From: Cinclus cinclus
Taxonomy: Eukaryota > Chordata > Aves > Passeriformes > Cinclidae
NCBI RefSeq assembly: GCF_963662255.1
Contig: NC_085047.1
Span: 14,810,347 to 14,874,346 of the forward strand
DNA length: 64,000 bases
Reading direction: 5' to 3'
The translations under genes were made by a program, and so were the position numbers. Position 1 is the first letter of the stretch. Every line of letters begins with the position of its first letter. The notes under the pieces are model-generated. The model did no database searches and was not told where the DNA came from. It saw nothing but the letters and a program-made list of their open reading frames with translations. This document shows, piece by piece, positions 12,531 to 22,229 of the stretch.

Positions 12531-15500
12531 TCACCCTAAAACAAGGTCTCCTTGGGGTATGCATCGGGTCTTTCCATCCCTTTGCATCACCCACCAGGTA
12601 CACCCTGGCCCTTGAGCAAAAACCACCCCCCGAATTGGATTGTCTTTGCTGGAGGCAGGGTTCACCCAAACAGTTTTTCCTAGCATACCTCTCATGTGCA
12701 CCACTGGAACCTTGTCCCCATCTGGTGTTCTCAAGGGCTCAGACTGGGCAGGGCCTGCACGATTAGTGGAACCTCTGGTGTTCACTAACCATGTGGCCTT
12801 TGGTAGATTAATCTCCCAGTTTTTGAAAGTCCCCCCACCCAGTGCCTTCAAGGTGGTTTTAAGCAGCCCATTGCACCGTTCCACTTTCCCAGCCGCTGGT
12901 GCGTGATAAGGAATGTGGTACACCCACTCGATGCCGTGTTCTCTGGCCCAGGTGCTTATGAGGCTGTTCTTGAAATGAGTCCCATTGTCTGACTCAATTC
13001 TCTCAGGGGTACCATGTCTCCAAAGGACTTGTTTTTCCAGGCCCAGGATGCTGTTGCGGGCAGTGGCGTGAGGCACAGGGTAGGTCTCCAACCATCCAGT
13101 GGTGGCTTCCACCATGGTCAGCACGTAGCGCTTGCCTTGGCGTGTCTGAGGCAGTGTGATGTAGTCAATCTGCCAGGCCTCCCCATACTTATATTTGGAC
13201 CACCGCCCCCCATACCAGAGGGGCTTCACTCGCTTGGCTTGCTTGATGGCAGCACACGTCTCACAGTCATGGATAACCTGGGAAATACTGTCCATGGTGA
13301 GATCCACCCCTCGGTCTCGTGCCCACTTATAGGTAGCATCTCTGCCTTGGTGACCTGAGGCATCGTGGGCCCATCGAGCCAGGAACAATTCTCCCTTGTG
13401 TTGCCAGTCTAAGTCTATCTGTGACACCTCTATCCTTGCAGCCTGATCTACTTGCTCATTGTGTTGGTGCTCCTCATTAGCCCGACTCTTGGGGACATGG
13501 GCATCTACATGACGGACCTTTACGGGTAGCTTCTCTACCCGACTGGCAATGTCTTTCCACTCATCAGCAGCCCAGATTGGTTTTCCCCTACGTTGCCAGT
13601 TAGCTTTTTTCCATCTTTCCAACCAACCCCACAGAGCATTGGCTACCATCCATGAATCAGTGTAAAGGTAAAGCTTTGGCCACTTCTCTCTTTCAGCAAT
13701 GTCCAAGGCCAGCTGAACAGCTTTGAGTTCAGCAAGTTGACTTGATCCACCTTCTCCTTCAGTAGCTTGTGCAACCTGTCGTGTGGGGCTCCATACGGCT
13801 GCTTTCCACTTCCGGTTCATCCCCACGATGCGACAGGAACCGTCAGTGAAAAGAGCGTAGCGAGTTTCATCTGCTGGCAGTTGGTTGTATGGCGGGGCTT
13901 CATCAGCCCGGGTCACTTGTTCTTGCTCCTCTTCATCGGCAAGACCAAAATTTTCACCTTCTGGCCAGTTTGTAATTATTTCCAAAATCCCAGGGCGATT
14001 TGGGTTTCCGATACAGGCGCGCTGTGTGATGAGGGCAATCCACTTGCTCCATGTGGCATCGGTGGCGTGGTGGGTAGAGGGGACCTTCCCTTTAAACATC
14101 CACCCCATCACTGGTAGTCAGGGTGCCAGGAGGAGCTGTGCTTCTGTGCCAATCACCTCTGAGGCAGCTTGAACTCCTTCATAAGCAGCCAAGATCTCCT
14201 TCTCTGTTGGGGTGTAGTTGGCTTCAGACCCTCTGTAACTTTGGCTCCAGAATCCCAGAGGTCGGCCTCGGGTCTCACCAGGTACCTTCTGCCAAAGGCT
14301 CCAGGACAAGCCCTTGTTCCCAGCTGCAGAGTAGAGCACATTCTTCACCTCTGGTCCCGTCCTGACTGGGCCGAGGGCTACAGCATGAGCAATCTCCTGC
14401 TTGATCTGGGCAAAGGCTTGCTGCTGCTCAGGGCCCCAGTGGAATTCGTTCTTCTTCCGGGTGACCAGGTAGAGAGGGCTCACGATCTGGCTGTACTCAG
14501 GAATGTGCATTCTCCAAAAGCCTATGGCACCTAGGAAAGCTTGTGTTTCCTTCTTGTTGGCTGGTGGAGACATTGCGGTGATCTTATTGATGACCTCAGT
14601 GGGGATTTGGCGCCGCCCATCTTGCCACTTTACTCCCAGGAACTGGATCTCTCGGGCAGGACCTTTGACTTTGCTCCTCTTGATGGCAAAACCGGCTCCC
14701 AGCAGAATCTGGATGATCTTTTCTCCTTTCTCAAATACTTCCATTGCCGTGTTCCCCCACACAATGATGTCATCAATGTATTGCAGATGTTCTGGAGCTT
14801 CACCCTTTTCCAGTGCAGTCTGGATCAGTCCATGGCAGATGGTGGAGCTGTGTTTCCACCCCTGGGGCAGTCGGTTCCAGGTGTACTGCACGCCCCTCCA
14901 GGTGAAAGCAAACTGAGGCCTGCACTCTGCTGCCAGAGGAATGGAGAAAAATGCATTGGCAATGTCAATGGTGGCGTACCACTTTGCTGCCTTGGACTCC
15001 AGCTCGTACTGGAGTTCCAGCATGTCCGGCACGGCAGCGCTCAGCGGTGGAGTCACTTCATTCAATGCACGATAGTCCACAGTCAATCTCCATTCTCCGT
15101 CAGACTTGCGCACAGGCCAGATGGGGCTGTTGAAGGGTGAGTGGGTTCTGCTGACCACCCCTTGGCCCTCCAGCTCACGGATCATCTTGTGGATGGGGAT
15201 CACGTCATCTCGATTTGTCCTGTACTGCCTGTGGTGCACTGTCGAGGTGGCAATTGGCACTTGCTGCTCCTTCACCTTCAGGAGTCCCACTACAGATGGG
15301 TTCTCTGACAGTCCAAGCAAGGTGTTCAATTGCTTAATGTTTTCTGCCTCTACAGCAGCTATTCCAAAAGCCCACCCGAGTCCCTTTGGGTCTTTGTAAT
15401 AGCCATTCCTCAGGAAGTCTATACCTAGAATACACGGTGCCTCTGGGCCAGTCACAATTGGATGCTTCTGCCACTCCTTCCCAGTCAGGCTCACCTCAGC

Positions 15501-15713
15501 CTCCAGCAAAGTCAATTCCTGTGATCCCCCTGTCACCCCAGCAATAGGAACAGGCTCTTCCCCCACATGTACTGATGGTATTAGGGTGACCTGTGAACCA
15601 GTGTCAACTAATGCCCTATGTTTTTGTGGCTCTGATGTGCCAGGCCATCGGGTCCACACCGTCCAAAAGACCCGGTTTTCCCGTGCCTCTCCCTGGCTAG
15701 AGGCAGGGCCCCT
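12531..15713 (-). pseudogene. pol: ERVL pol: protease, reverse transcriptase, RNase H, integrase (one internal stop)
   Basis: One reading frame runs from just after the gag TAG (15714-15716) to the stop at 12531, interrupted by a single TGA at 14118-14120. The first part holds an aspartic protease (LVDTGSQ; DTGS at 15594-15605, then ILGIDFLRNG). It also holds a reverse transcriptase (ATIDIANAFF, LPQGW, and catalytic YIDD at 14769-14780). After the TGA come RNase H (FTDGSC, AELKA, YTDS, VDQAAR) and integrase. The integrase has the zinc-binding set H..H..CETC and the catalytic residues in QIDYI, ESDNG and GKVERCNG. All active-site residues I can check are present, so decay is slight. The stop falls at the RT/RNase H junction and would separate the two enzyme halves. 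No env frame follows. The long + strand frames opposite (for example 14541-15140) are shadows. Confidence 0.93.
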
Positions 15714-15718
15714 CTAGC
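15696..15718 (-). promoter_or_regulatory. Hairpin enclosing the gag TAG stop (possible recoding signal)
   Basis: GCTAGAGG and CCTCTAGC form a perfect 8-bp inverted repeat around a 7-base loop, and the in-frame TAG (15714-15716) lies inside the first arm on the coding strand. Downstream pol continues in the same frame as the gag C-terminal segment. An in-frame amber stop between gag and pol is the arrangement used for readthrough by some retroviruses. Known readthrough signals lie 3' of the stop, so this stem may be coincidental. Confidence 0.35.
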
Positions 15719-16927
15719 ACTGGTTATTATTTCCTTCCTGGGCATACATGTTGGAGGTTCCCTCAAGGGGATCTGACAAATCATCCTCCCTTTTGTAGTA
15801 CCCTGCATCTTGGTTATGGGAAGTTGAGGCTACCTTCACTTTAATGGAGCTCTTTTGGTTAGTGTTTCCCTCCCTGAGTTGACGCACCCGCGCTGCCAGG
15901 GCAGAAGTGGGTTTCCCATCCCACCTCCTCATGTCTTCCCCATGGTCACGCAGAAAGAACCACAGGTCAGCTCGTGGGGTGTACCCTCTATCCCTAGCTG
16001 GGGGGCGTTGGGCTCTAATTCTGGCATCTGTGACTTGCACTGGTGCTGTACTGATCTTCTTCATCTCCTCCCTCATCTCTCTCATCTCCTCTTTGAGTTC
16101 CCTAATCACGGCAGAGACCTGAGCCTGCATTGGGCCGTTCATTATACTCTCAAAATTCCTGAGCCTATTGGCAACAGAACCCACTGTCTCGTGGTTGGTG
16201 TCAGCATTAATGGCTGCAATGAATGTGGTGTATTGAGATGGCCCCAGGTGTGCCAGATTCCACAACATCTGCCCTGTGCACCTGACCTTGTTGGGGTCAT
16301 TGTCATGTTGTCCACCCCTCCCAAAGAGTATCTCCAGTACTGCCACTTCTCTCAGCTGTTGGATCCCCTCCTCAGCGGTCTTCCAGCGCATTCTATGGTG
16401 GTGCTCCTGCTCTCTCTATGGACAAACCTCTCTCTTACACTCATTAAAAGCCGCTCCCAGAGGGAAAGGGGGCCTGGTTCCCTTACGAATATGTGATCCA
16501 CACCTGAGTCCTGGGTTAGGGGTCCCAAATTCCTTGCCTCAGTACCATCCAGCTGCACACCTGTACCCATAAGGTCCCAGACCCACAGTAACCACGTTGT
16601 AAAAGCCTCACGGCCCCTTCGTACAACATCTTTACGAAGATTACGGAGACTCTCGTATGACAGGGACTCTGTGCCGATCTCAACCTCTGGCTCCCCTGCT
16701 GGTTGTGAGGGCCCTGCTTTCTGATCATTATTATCCAGGTGCTTTGTTTTCACCTTAGACTTTCTAGTTTCCACAGGGGCAACTACTGCTGGCTGTGAGT
16801 GCCCTTGCAGTTCAGCTGGAGCCTGGAGAGATGTAATATCTGTGGGTTCCACTGCTGCACCATCAGGTTCTCCCTCTTTAAGGCAGGGGGAGAGTTTCTC
16901 AAAAGCTGGGGAAAGGTACTCCCTCCT
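15714..16927 (-). pseudogene. gag: ERVL gag, frameshifted
   Basis: Two overlapping frames together give a Gag-like protein. The first is open from 16927 to the stop at 16352-16354 and includes LRNLRKDVVRRGREAF and LSLWERLLMSVRERF. The second is open from 16415 to the TAG at 15714-15716, with its first ATG at 16391. It has a charged, coiled-coil-like stretch (VIRELKEEMREMREEMKK, residues about 95-112) and the block WFFLRDHGEDMRRWDGKPTS (residues 144-163), which I associate with ERVL Gag. A frameshift lies within 16355-16415. No CCHC zinc knuckle is visible. The 5' end overlaps the end of the hydrophobic ORF (stop at 16899-16901), so the original Gag start is uncertain. Confidence 0.8.
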
Positions 16928-17639
16928 TCAGCATTTGGCCCATCTCCTTCACTAGAAACCCCACCCACTCTGGATGGTTCTTTTCTGAGGTGAGCTCTGG
17001 GGCAGAATCAGGCTCAGGGGCAACATCCTTAACCTCTGGGGCAGAATCCTTAGTCTCTGGGGCAGAATCCTTAGTCTCTGGGGCAGGGGCAGAGTCAGGC
17101 TCTGGGACAGAATCCTTAGTCTCTGGGGCAGAGCCAGGCTCTGGGGCAGGGCCAGGCTCTGGGGCAGGATCCCTATTCCTTGGGGGACGTATCAGGGTTG
17201 TCATCCAAGTCAATCTCCCCTCATCTCGGAATGTTAAATAGAACAGGTTTACAAGGCCTATTAGCAATGTCAGCCACTGTATGATATCATTACTGCTTAG
17301 AAGAGATTTGAACCCCTCAAAAGCTGGTGGAGCAGACCCAAAAAACTGTGTAAGGGGTTGGGACAAAATTTTCCCTGGTGTCATATCCTCACAGTATGTA
17401 CCATTATTAAAGTAACCCCAAAAACATACAGTTAGAGTGTGATAGCTCCGAATCCATGTGCCCACCTTCCAGAGGAAGTTAAAAATCCATGAATTTCTCA
17501 CGTTATCAGCCCACAAAAGGAACTGGATAATAGTTACAGCAGCCTGAGTTATAGGACCCATGTTCAAGTAAGGGATTGCAAATGGGAGAGATAAAGCTGT
17601 GGCCACATGGAGCCCAAACCACGGTAAGCTGGACAACAT
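16899..17639 (-). CDS. Hydrophobic N-terminal ORF of the provirus with PE-rich repeats
   Basis: This 246-residue frame starts at the ATG at 17637-17639, about 100 bases from the 5' LTR, and ends at 16899. The frame is open further up to 17678, but only the alternative codon TTG is available there. The N-terminal part is rich in membrane-like segments (about residues 1-25, 30-43, 51-63), with a clear one at about 120-136 (IQWLTLLIGLVNLFYLTF). It is followed by Pro/Glu/Ser-rich repeats (APETKDS, APEPG; about residues 158-216) and a short C-terminal helix. It could be the N-terminal part of an ancestral Gag now separated by a frameshift, or a separate leader ORF. I do not recognise a family. It is one frame off from the adjacent gag segment. 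Confidence 0.6.
   Translation of the reverse strand: MLSSLPWFGLHVATALSLPFAIPYLNMGPITQAAVTIIQFLLWADNVRNSWIFNFLWKVGTWIRSYHTLTVCFWGYFNNGTYCEDMTPGKILSQPLTQFFGSAPPAFEGFKSLLSSNDIIQWLTLLIGLVNLFYLTFRDEGRLTWMTTLIRPPRNRDPAPEPGPAPEPGSAPETKDSVPEPDSAPAPETKDSAPETKDSAPEVKDVAPEPDSAPELTSEKNHPEWVGFLVKEMGQMLKEGVPFPSF
16990..17170 (-). repeat. Imperfect 18/21-bp tandem repeats within the hydrophobic ORF
   Basis: On the + strand CTCTGGGGCAGAATCCTTAG repeats at about 17035 and 17056, then recurs with 18- and 21-base spacing and substitutions. Unit lengths are multiples of three, so the frame is kept. They encode repeats of the type SAPETKD and PAPEPG on the - strand. Confidence 0.85.
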
Positions 17640-17716
17640 GATGCCACCTAACACAAAACTGAGGTAACTCAAGAACTGTTATTCCTTTTTCACCCTTTTC
17701 TCTCAATGCCCTCGGG

Positions 17717-17734
17717 CCGCACGTTGGGTGGCCA
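17717..17734 (-). promoter_or_regulatory. Primer-binding site, resembling a tRNA-Lys type
   Basis: Five bases after the inner edge of the 5' LTR the - strand reads TGGCCACCCAACGTGCGG. It shares TGGC and CCCAACGTG with the complement of the 3' end of tRNA-Lys of the kind used by many class II retroviruses. It differs at two sites, one of them an apparent inserted base. The position is exactly that expected for a primer-binding site, whereas the tRNA identity is inference. Confidence 0.6.
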
Positions 17735-17739
17735 AAATC

Positions 17740-18429
17740 TGTCCTGGTTTGAAGGACAGGTGTTTGCCAAGGAAAGCAGAAGCTTCCCCTTGGACTGAAA
17801 AAAAAAGTGATTCTTCCGATTATTATAATATTGGAATTAAGAGAGCTCTCAGGCAAAGATATGGGGGTAGGAATAACAGTTCTTTACTAGTGTATCTAAC
17901 ACGACAAACAAGAACAACAACAGCTATGAAATTACCCACAAACAGAACAGTAACTCAGTCCCAGTGTTTTTTGGCTGCAGGCACCTTTTCCCTGAGCTGC
18001 AGTTCCCGGTGCTGGGGGCGGGCGGGTCCCGCAGAGCCGCAGGAGGGCTGGGGGTGATGGCAGAGCTGTCCCAGGGGGAGAGAGAGATGGAGAGAGAGCT
18101 CTCCGCTCACGGTGTGGGTCCTGGTGCTCAGCAGAGTGCTGGATGGTGGTAGTTCACAGCGAGAAGACAGCCGGGCAGGGTCCGATGGTGGTTTCCCAAC
18201 GCTGGGATGGGACACAGACGGCGATCGTCCTTCTCGTCCGAACTCCGCGGGGGAAATGGGCCGAGGCCCAGCCTTCCGCTTCCTCTTCTGGCTGTTTGAA
18301 TCTCGAGGGGTTCCCTCTTCCCTCCCGTCCCCTCCCCCTTGTCACCAGGGCCCAGTGAACAGGTATCTTAGCATGACAATGGGGAAAATTCCACAGAGGG
18401 GAAAAAAGGGAGAGAACTAACCCCCAACA
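17740..18429 (-). repeat. 5' LTR of the ERVL provirus (690 bp)
   Basis: It begins TGTCCTGGTTTGAAGGACAG and ends CCCCCAACA on the + strand, and is the partner of 11732-12424. By eye I count roughly two dozen substitutions and about six indels between the two. As the upstream LTR for the - strand it would carry the active promoter. I could not assign a TATA box with confidence. Confidence 0.93.
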
Positions 18430-18434
18430 CCATG
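18430..18434. repeat. Target-site duplication CCATG (right copy)
   Basis: This is identical to 11727-11731 and directly follows the CCCCCAACA end of the right LTR. Confidence 0.85.
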
Positions 18435-19223
18435 GTACTCTACATCAGTTCTTGATACCTTTAGGAAAGAAATACAATTGTGCTTTATGCCTTAATCATA
18501 TGAAACTCATTAAGTTCTTGCATAGTTATACATGTTGGCAGCCTGTGACAACAATTACTACAAACATATTGACTTAGTGTTGTTCTGTAACTGCTTTGCC
18601 TTTTAATGAGGAACCTGTAGTCTTAATAGTAAATTAAAATACAATTACTATCACCAGAAGAACCAGGAAAAAAAAACATTCCCAGCAGCCAGCTGTTCCA
18701 GTATGACTGCTGTCACCTCCAGCCCCCATAAGAGCTGATGCTAAAGCTTCATTCCTGTATGACTAAAAGAGAAAACTCCACTGTGCTGAGGTCCGTGTCT
18801 CAGCTGCACTGCTGTGTTCCACTTTGCTCTTGCTCATTTCATCTATGAAAAATTTACAGTGATAAGAAATAATTAAAATACAACTTCACTGGGTATTAAT
18901 CTGAGTAATGGTCTTGAAGAGGGAGGTAATTGCTTGCTTTCAGATCATGGAAAGTTACAACTTTCTTGGATTTTTTTTTTTATTTCAGAAGAACTGAGGT
19001 GGTTTTCTGGGCACTGTAGGGGGGAACTTGCTTTTGGGTGGAAAGATATTTCTTAAAAAAACACGTGTTGCTCCACTACCAGCATTTTCCAGCTGATGTC
19101 ACTCTGACAATAGATTCAAGCACACCAGAGATCACCAGCACTCTTTATAAAATCTAGTGACATTCCTGAACAGAGACAACATGTCCTGGGGTTGCAGGAG
19201 GGAGAAGCATTAACACACAGGCA
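18435..19223. other. Intergenic DNA
   Basis: AT-rich, with no recognisable gene or repeat. A TGTCCTGG at 19182 resembles an LTR start, but nothing else supports one there. Confidence 0.5.
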
Positions 19224-19985
19224 TGTTGGGTTGTGGTTGTTTTCTTTAAAGAGCCAAGCAGCTGTTAGTTGCTATAAAGTTGTTTATTGTAAAGGCACAT
19301 CAGTTTCAAAAGGCAAAGAGTCACAAGCGTTAAAGTCCATGCTAAAGCTTTTCATGTAGAGTTCTAAATAGAAGTAAAGTCTTAATTAGAAGTAGAAGCT
19401 GCTCCTGTCGAGGTCCTGGGAGGGCCAATGTTGTTGTGACAGCTCTTATCTTCTTCTTGGGTGTTGGTGATGGGGTGAGGACAGAAGAAAAGCGAGAGAG
19501 CAAGAACGAGAGCAAAAGCAAAATCTCTCCTCAATGCATGATTTTTATATACAAATTGCCCAACAAGCTAAAAACACAAACTCAAACCATTACTTCTTAA
19601 CCTATTAGAATTCTAGATTTTTATCATGACAGGTTATGTATAAACGATGCATATGGTCTATCTTGTTTTATCTGAAAAATGTCAGCAATATTCTTACTAT
19701 AGTTTTATTTCGTCTAAAACTATGTTCCTGAAGCCTCTATGGAAACACTATGTATGTTTTTTCAGCTTTCACTAGAACTTGCATTTCTACACTGCTACCT
19801 AAGACCTTTATTCTTTAAAGCACTTAAAGCTTATTTTTACTTACTTGCTTGCTTATTCTAAAACTTAAATTTACATCTCTGCTTTATGTGTGAGTGGCTC
19901 AATATACTTCAATCCATCCAAAGGTTTAAATTCAATCCCTGCACTCTGATTTCTCTCTGAAAAAATTTCCTTGTAGGAAAACACG
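19224..19985 (-). mobile_element. Probable solo LTR (right end uncertain)
   Basis: On the - strand a strong TATA box, TATATAAAA (complement of 19543-19551), is followed about 260 bases later by AATAAA (complement of 19283-19288). The unit then closes with CCCAACA at 19224. This is the usual U3-R-U5 layout, reminiscent of avian ERVK-like LTRs. I could not find a matching target duplication, so the right border, placed near the sequence TTCCTTGTAGG, is only approximate. A burst of GAGAGCAAGAACGAGAGC-like purines follows the putative transcription start. Confidence 0.5.
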
Positions 19986-22224
19986 CATAGCAATTTTATA
20001 TGACATAACCTATGATTACATTTTTCTAGTATTTGCCTAGAATAGACGGATTGTTTAAAACAATCCTTGTAGTTGTTTTGATATGTTTATTTTCAGGATC
20101 AGTTCAGTGTTGTGTCCCCATAAGCTGCTGTAAAACCTCAGCAAAGAAGATTGCATGGGGACAGAAGCATGTACCTGCATCTGACAAACCCTTCTCAGCT
20201 TGTGTTTGCCACCAGTAGCAGTGTCCCTGGGATCAGTGCCTGAGAGGTGGCTCAAGGGCTGAGGCCTTGAGCTCTCTTAGACCTGATGCTTAAAACTTTA
20301 TTTTCTCAGTTTACTGAAGGTGTAATTTAAAAAGAGAAATTAAAGATCAGCCAACACCAATATTTGCCATTAGTATGTCACCACTGCCCATGTCTCTGGA
20401 ATGCCAGCAGCTGCTAAAATTACACTTGAACTGCAGTAACTGGACCAGTGGTGTTGCTTGACAGCTGGAGGGAAGACTTCTCAATTCCATTTTCATGAGA
20501 AGTGGTAGGTGGTTTGTCTCAGTGTGTTGGCACCAAGTCCTGCTCATGCTGCTTTAGAGGGTGCCATGCTGCCATGTGTACAACAACTGGAAGGAAAAAA
20601 CATCCTTCTCTCCTCAGATGCTTTCTCCTTCCCCCCTCCCCATTTTAAACTGAGGCTAATTTTTGTATTATGAAATGTCACTGTGATGATGCTGGAGTCT
20701 ACAGTTCAGTAGCCAGTGGCAGCTACTTCCTGCCTTCAGAGTCAGAGCAGGAGGCTGGGTTGGTGGGTGCCTAGAGAGAAGTTAAAGTGGGACAGCTATT
20801 TGCAGAGACTGATTCAGTGAAGTGCCTCAATAAGCAGTAATTTAGAGACACAGGAGTCTAACATTTTGTTTAACAAGGCAGAAAGTCTCCCCCCACTTCC
20901 TTCAAGCACCACATTGGTCCTCAATTCTGTAAAAACTATGATATTTTCCATTTTCAGAGGCTTCCCACCAGTGTCTGCAATCATGCTGAACCTCTCTGTA
21001 GGCTCGAGCTGCTGGTGTCAAGGTGAAGCTTATTCCTCTTCAACTGTGACTGGGTAGTACAGTGGTGTGAAACACCAGTCTCCTGCTGCTTAAAAAATAG
21101 TACACTACAGTAGCACTTATAGTTACCTATACTGTGAAGTAAATTATTTTGATTAAGATATTTTATGATAATAATAGCCATTGTAATGATAAAGCTTTGT
21201 TTATATAAATATATTTGAGTTGCTATCCTTGGTCATGTGGAACAAAGTCATATAAAGGTTCAAGTGCATCTATATAATCCTTTTGATCCTTTTGTGATTC
21301 GAATTGGATCTAGCTGCATCCAGGCTCATCTTTGAAGACTAACAATCAAGGGAACACCCTGTGACTCAACGAGAGGGTCTCCCTGATAAGCCTCGTCTGA
21401 GGCTCCCATTCTGCCTGCAACAATAACAACACTATTCAACCCTAAAAGAGAAAGCAATATCCAGGCAAGGTTATCCTTGTTTTCTTACAAGCCTGTTATT
21501 TCTGACAAGTTTGATGCCTGGGTGAAAGTCAGCAAGTACCTGAAGCCTTCTGAGCTTTCCCCTGTCTATGCCAAGAAGAGAAACCCAAATATTTTGTCTT
21601 AGCAACCTACTGCCAAGTGCCTGAGTAGAGGCTTCTTAGCAAAATCTTTGCTCATGCTTCCTAAAGACAGTGGGATAGTCTGATCCCTCCATCTTTTGTC
21701 TTAAGAGTAAAAAGAAGCTAAAGGCATAATGAAATATTCTCCTACACACACAAGCCACCTATTTAATAACAATTATTATGCTGTGATACCTGCTCTGGAA
21801 TTTGTTTATATTAGTGAAAAGAAAGATACAAATTATTTAGATGTAAAGGTTTGTAACCAAGATCAAATGAGCATCCATTGAATAATGCTTAAAAGATGGT
21901 AAATCACATGAAAACAGGACAATAAGTAGAGGTTGCCAAAGAAATAACTCCTAACAACATTTCCTCCAACTGATACAGGAGAGCCCTGCCATGGTCTCAG
22001 GCAGCAGCCAGGGAATATTTCTGCAGACTGCAAACAGAGCAGGTTTTCAGGCAGTGCCAAGGGTAATGGAAGAAGTGACCTCAGCCTGAGAAGGGGCTCT
22101 GCACCTGGGCAATGCAGGTGCCCTTGGCTGCTTCTGTGGCGGGGTGCTCTGTGGAAGCCGTGTCCTGCCTTCACACGCATCTCCCAGCCCCACTGGGAGG
22201 CACGTGGGTGCGTGAAGATGACAG
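19986..22224. other. Intergenic DNA
   Basis: No gene is recognised. A 61-codon frame at 20033-20218 (+) has a hydrophobic N-terminus and several cysteines but no support as a gene. AT-rich stretches lie at 21120-21220. Confidence 0.5.
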
Positions 22225-22229
22225 GAGTG

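Larger units (their letters stand above)
11732..18429 (-). mobile_element. ERVL-type (class III) endogenous retrovirus, 6.7 kb, two LTRs, no env
   Basis: This is a complete provirus in LTR-to-LTR structure, inserted with a 5-bp duplication (CCATG). Reading on the - strand from 18429 downward, it has the 5' LTR, a primer-binding site, a hydrophobic ORF, gag, protease-RT-RNase H-integrase, a purine-rich tract and the 3' LTR. Only about 106 bases separate the integrase stop from the 3' LTR, so there is no room for env. Lack of env is usual for ERVL. Family membership is inferred from the gag C-terminal block WFFLRDHGEDMRRWDGKPTS and from the pol arrangement. The coding region has a frameshift within gag, an in-frame TAG between gag and pol and a TGA within pol. 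LTR mismatch of roughly 3-4% by eye suggests insertion some millions of years ago, not a very ancient one. Confidence 0.93.

Noticed and set aside
14503..16496. Long + strand frames opposite pol and gag
   Set aside because: They are shadows of the - strand retroviral coding sequence, with no motifs of their own.
19182..19189. TGTCCTGG as another LTR start
   Set aside because: No matching end, no target duplication and no LTR-like body begin there. The nearby LTR starts at 19224.
20033..20218. Short frame with a hydrophobic N-terminus and several cysteines, resembling a secreted peptide
   Set aside because: There is no upstream promoter or splice support, only 61 codons, and no recognisable cysteine framework. 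Chance is more likely.
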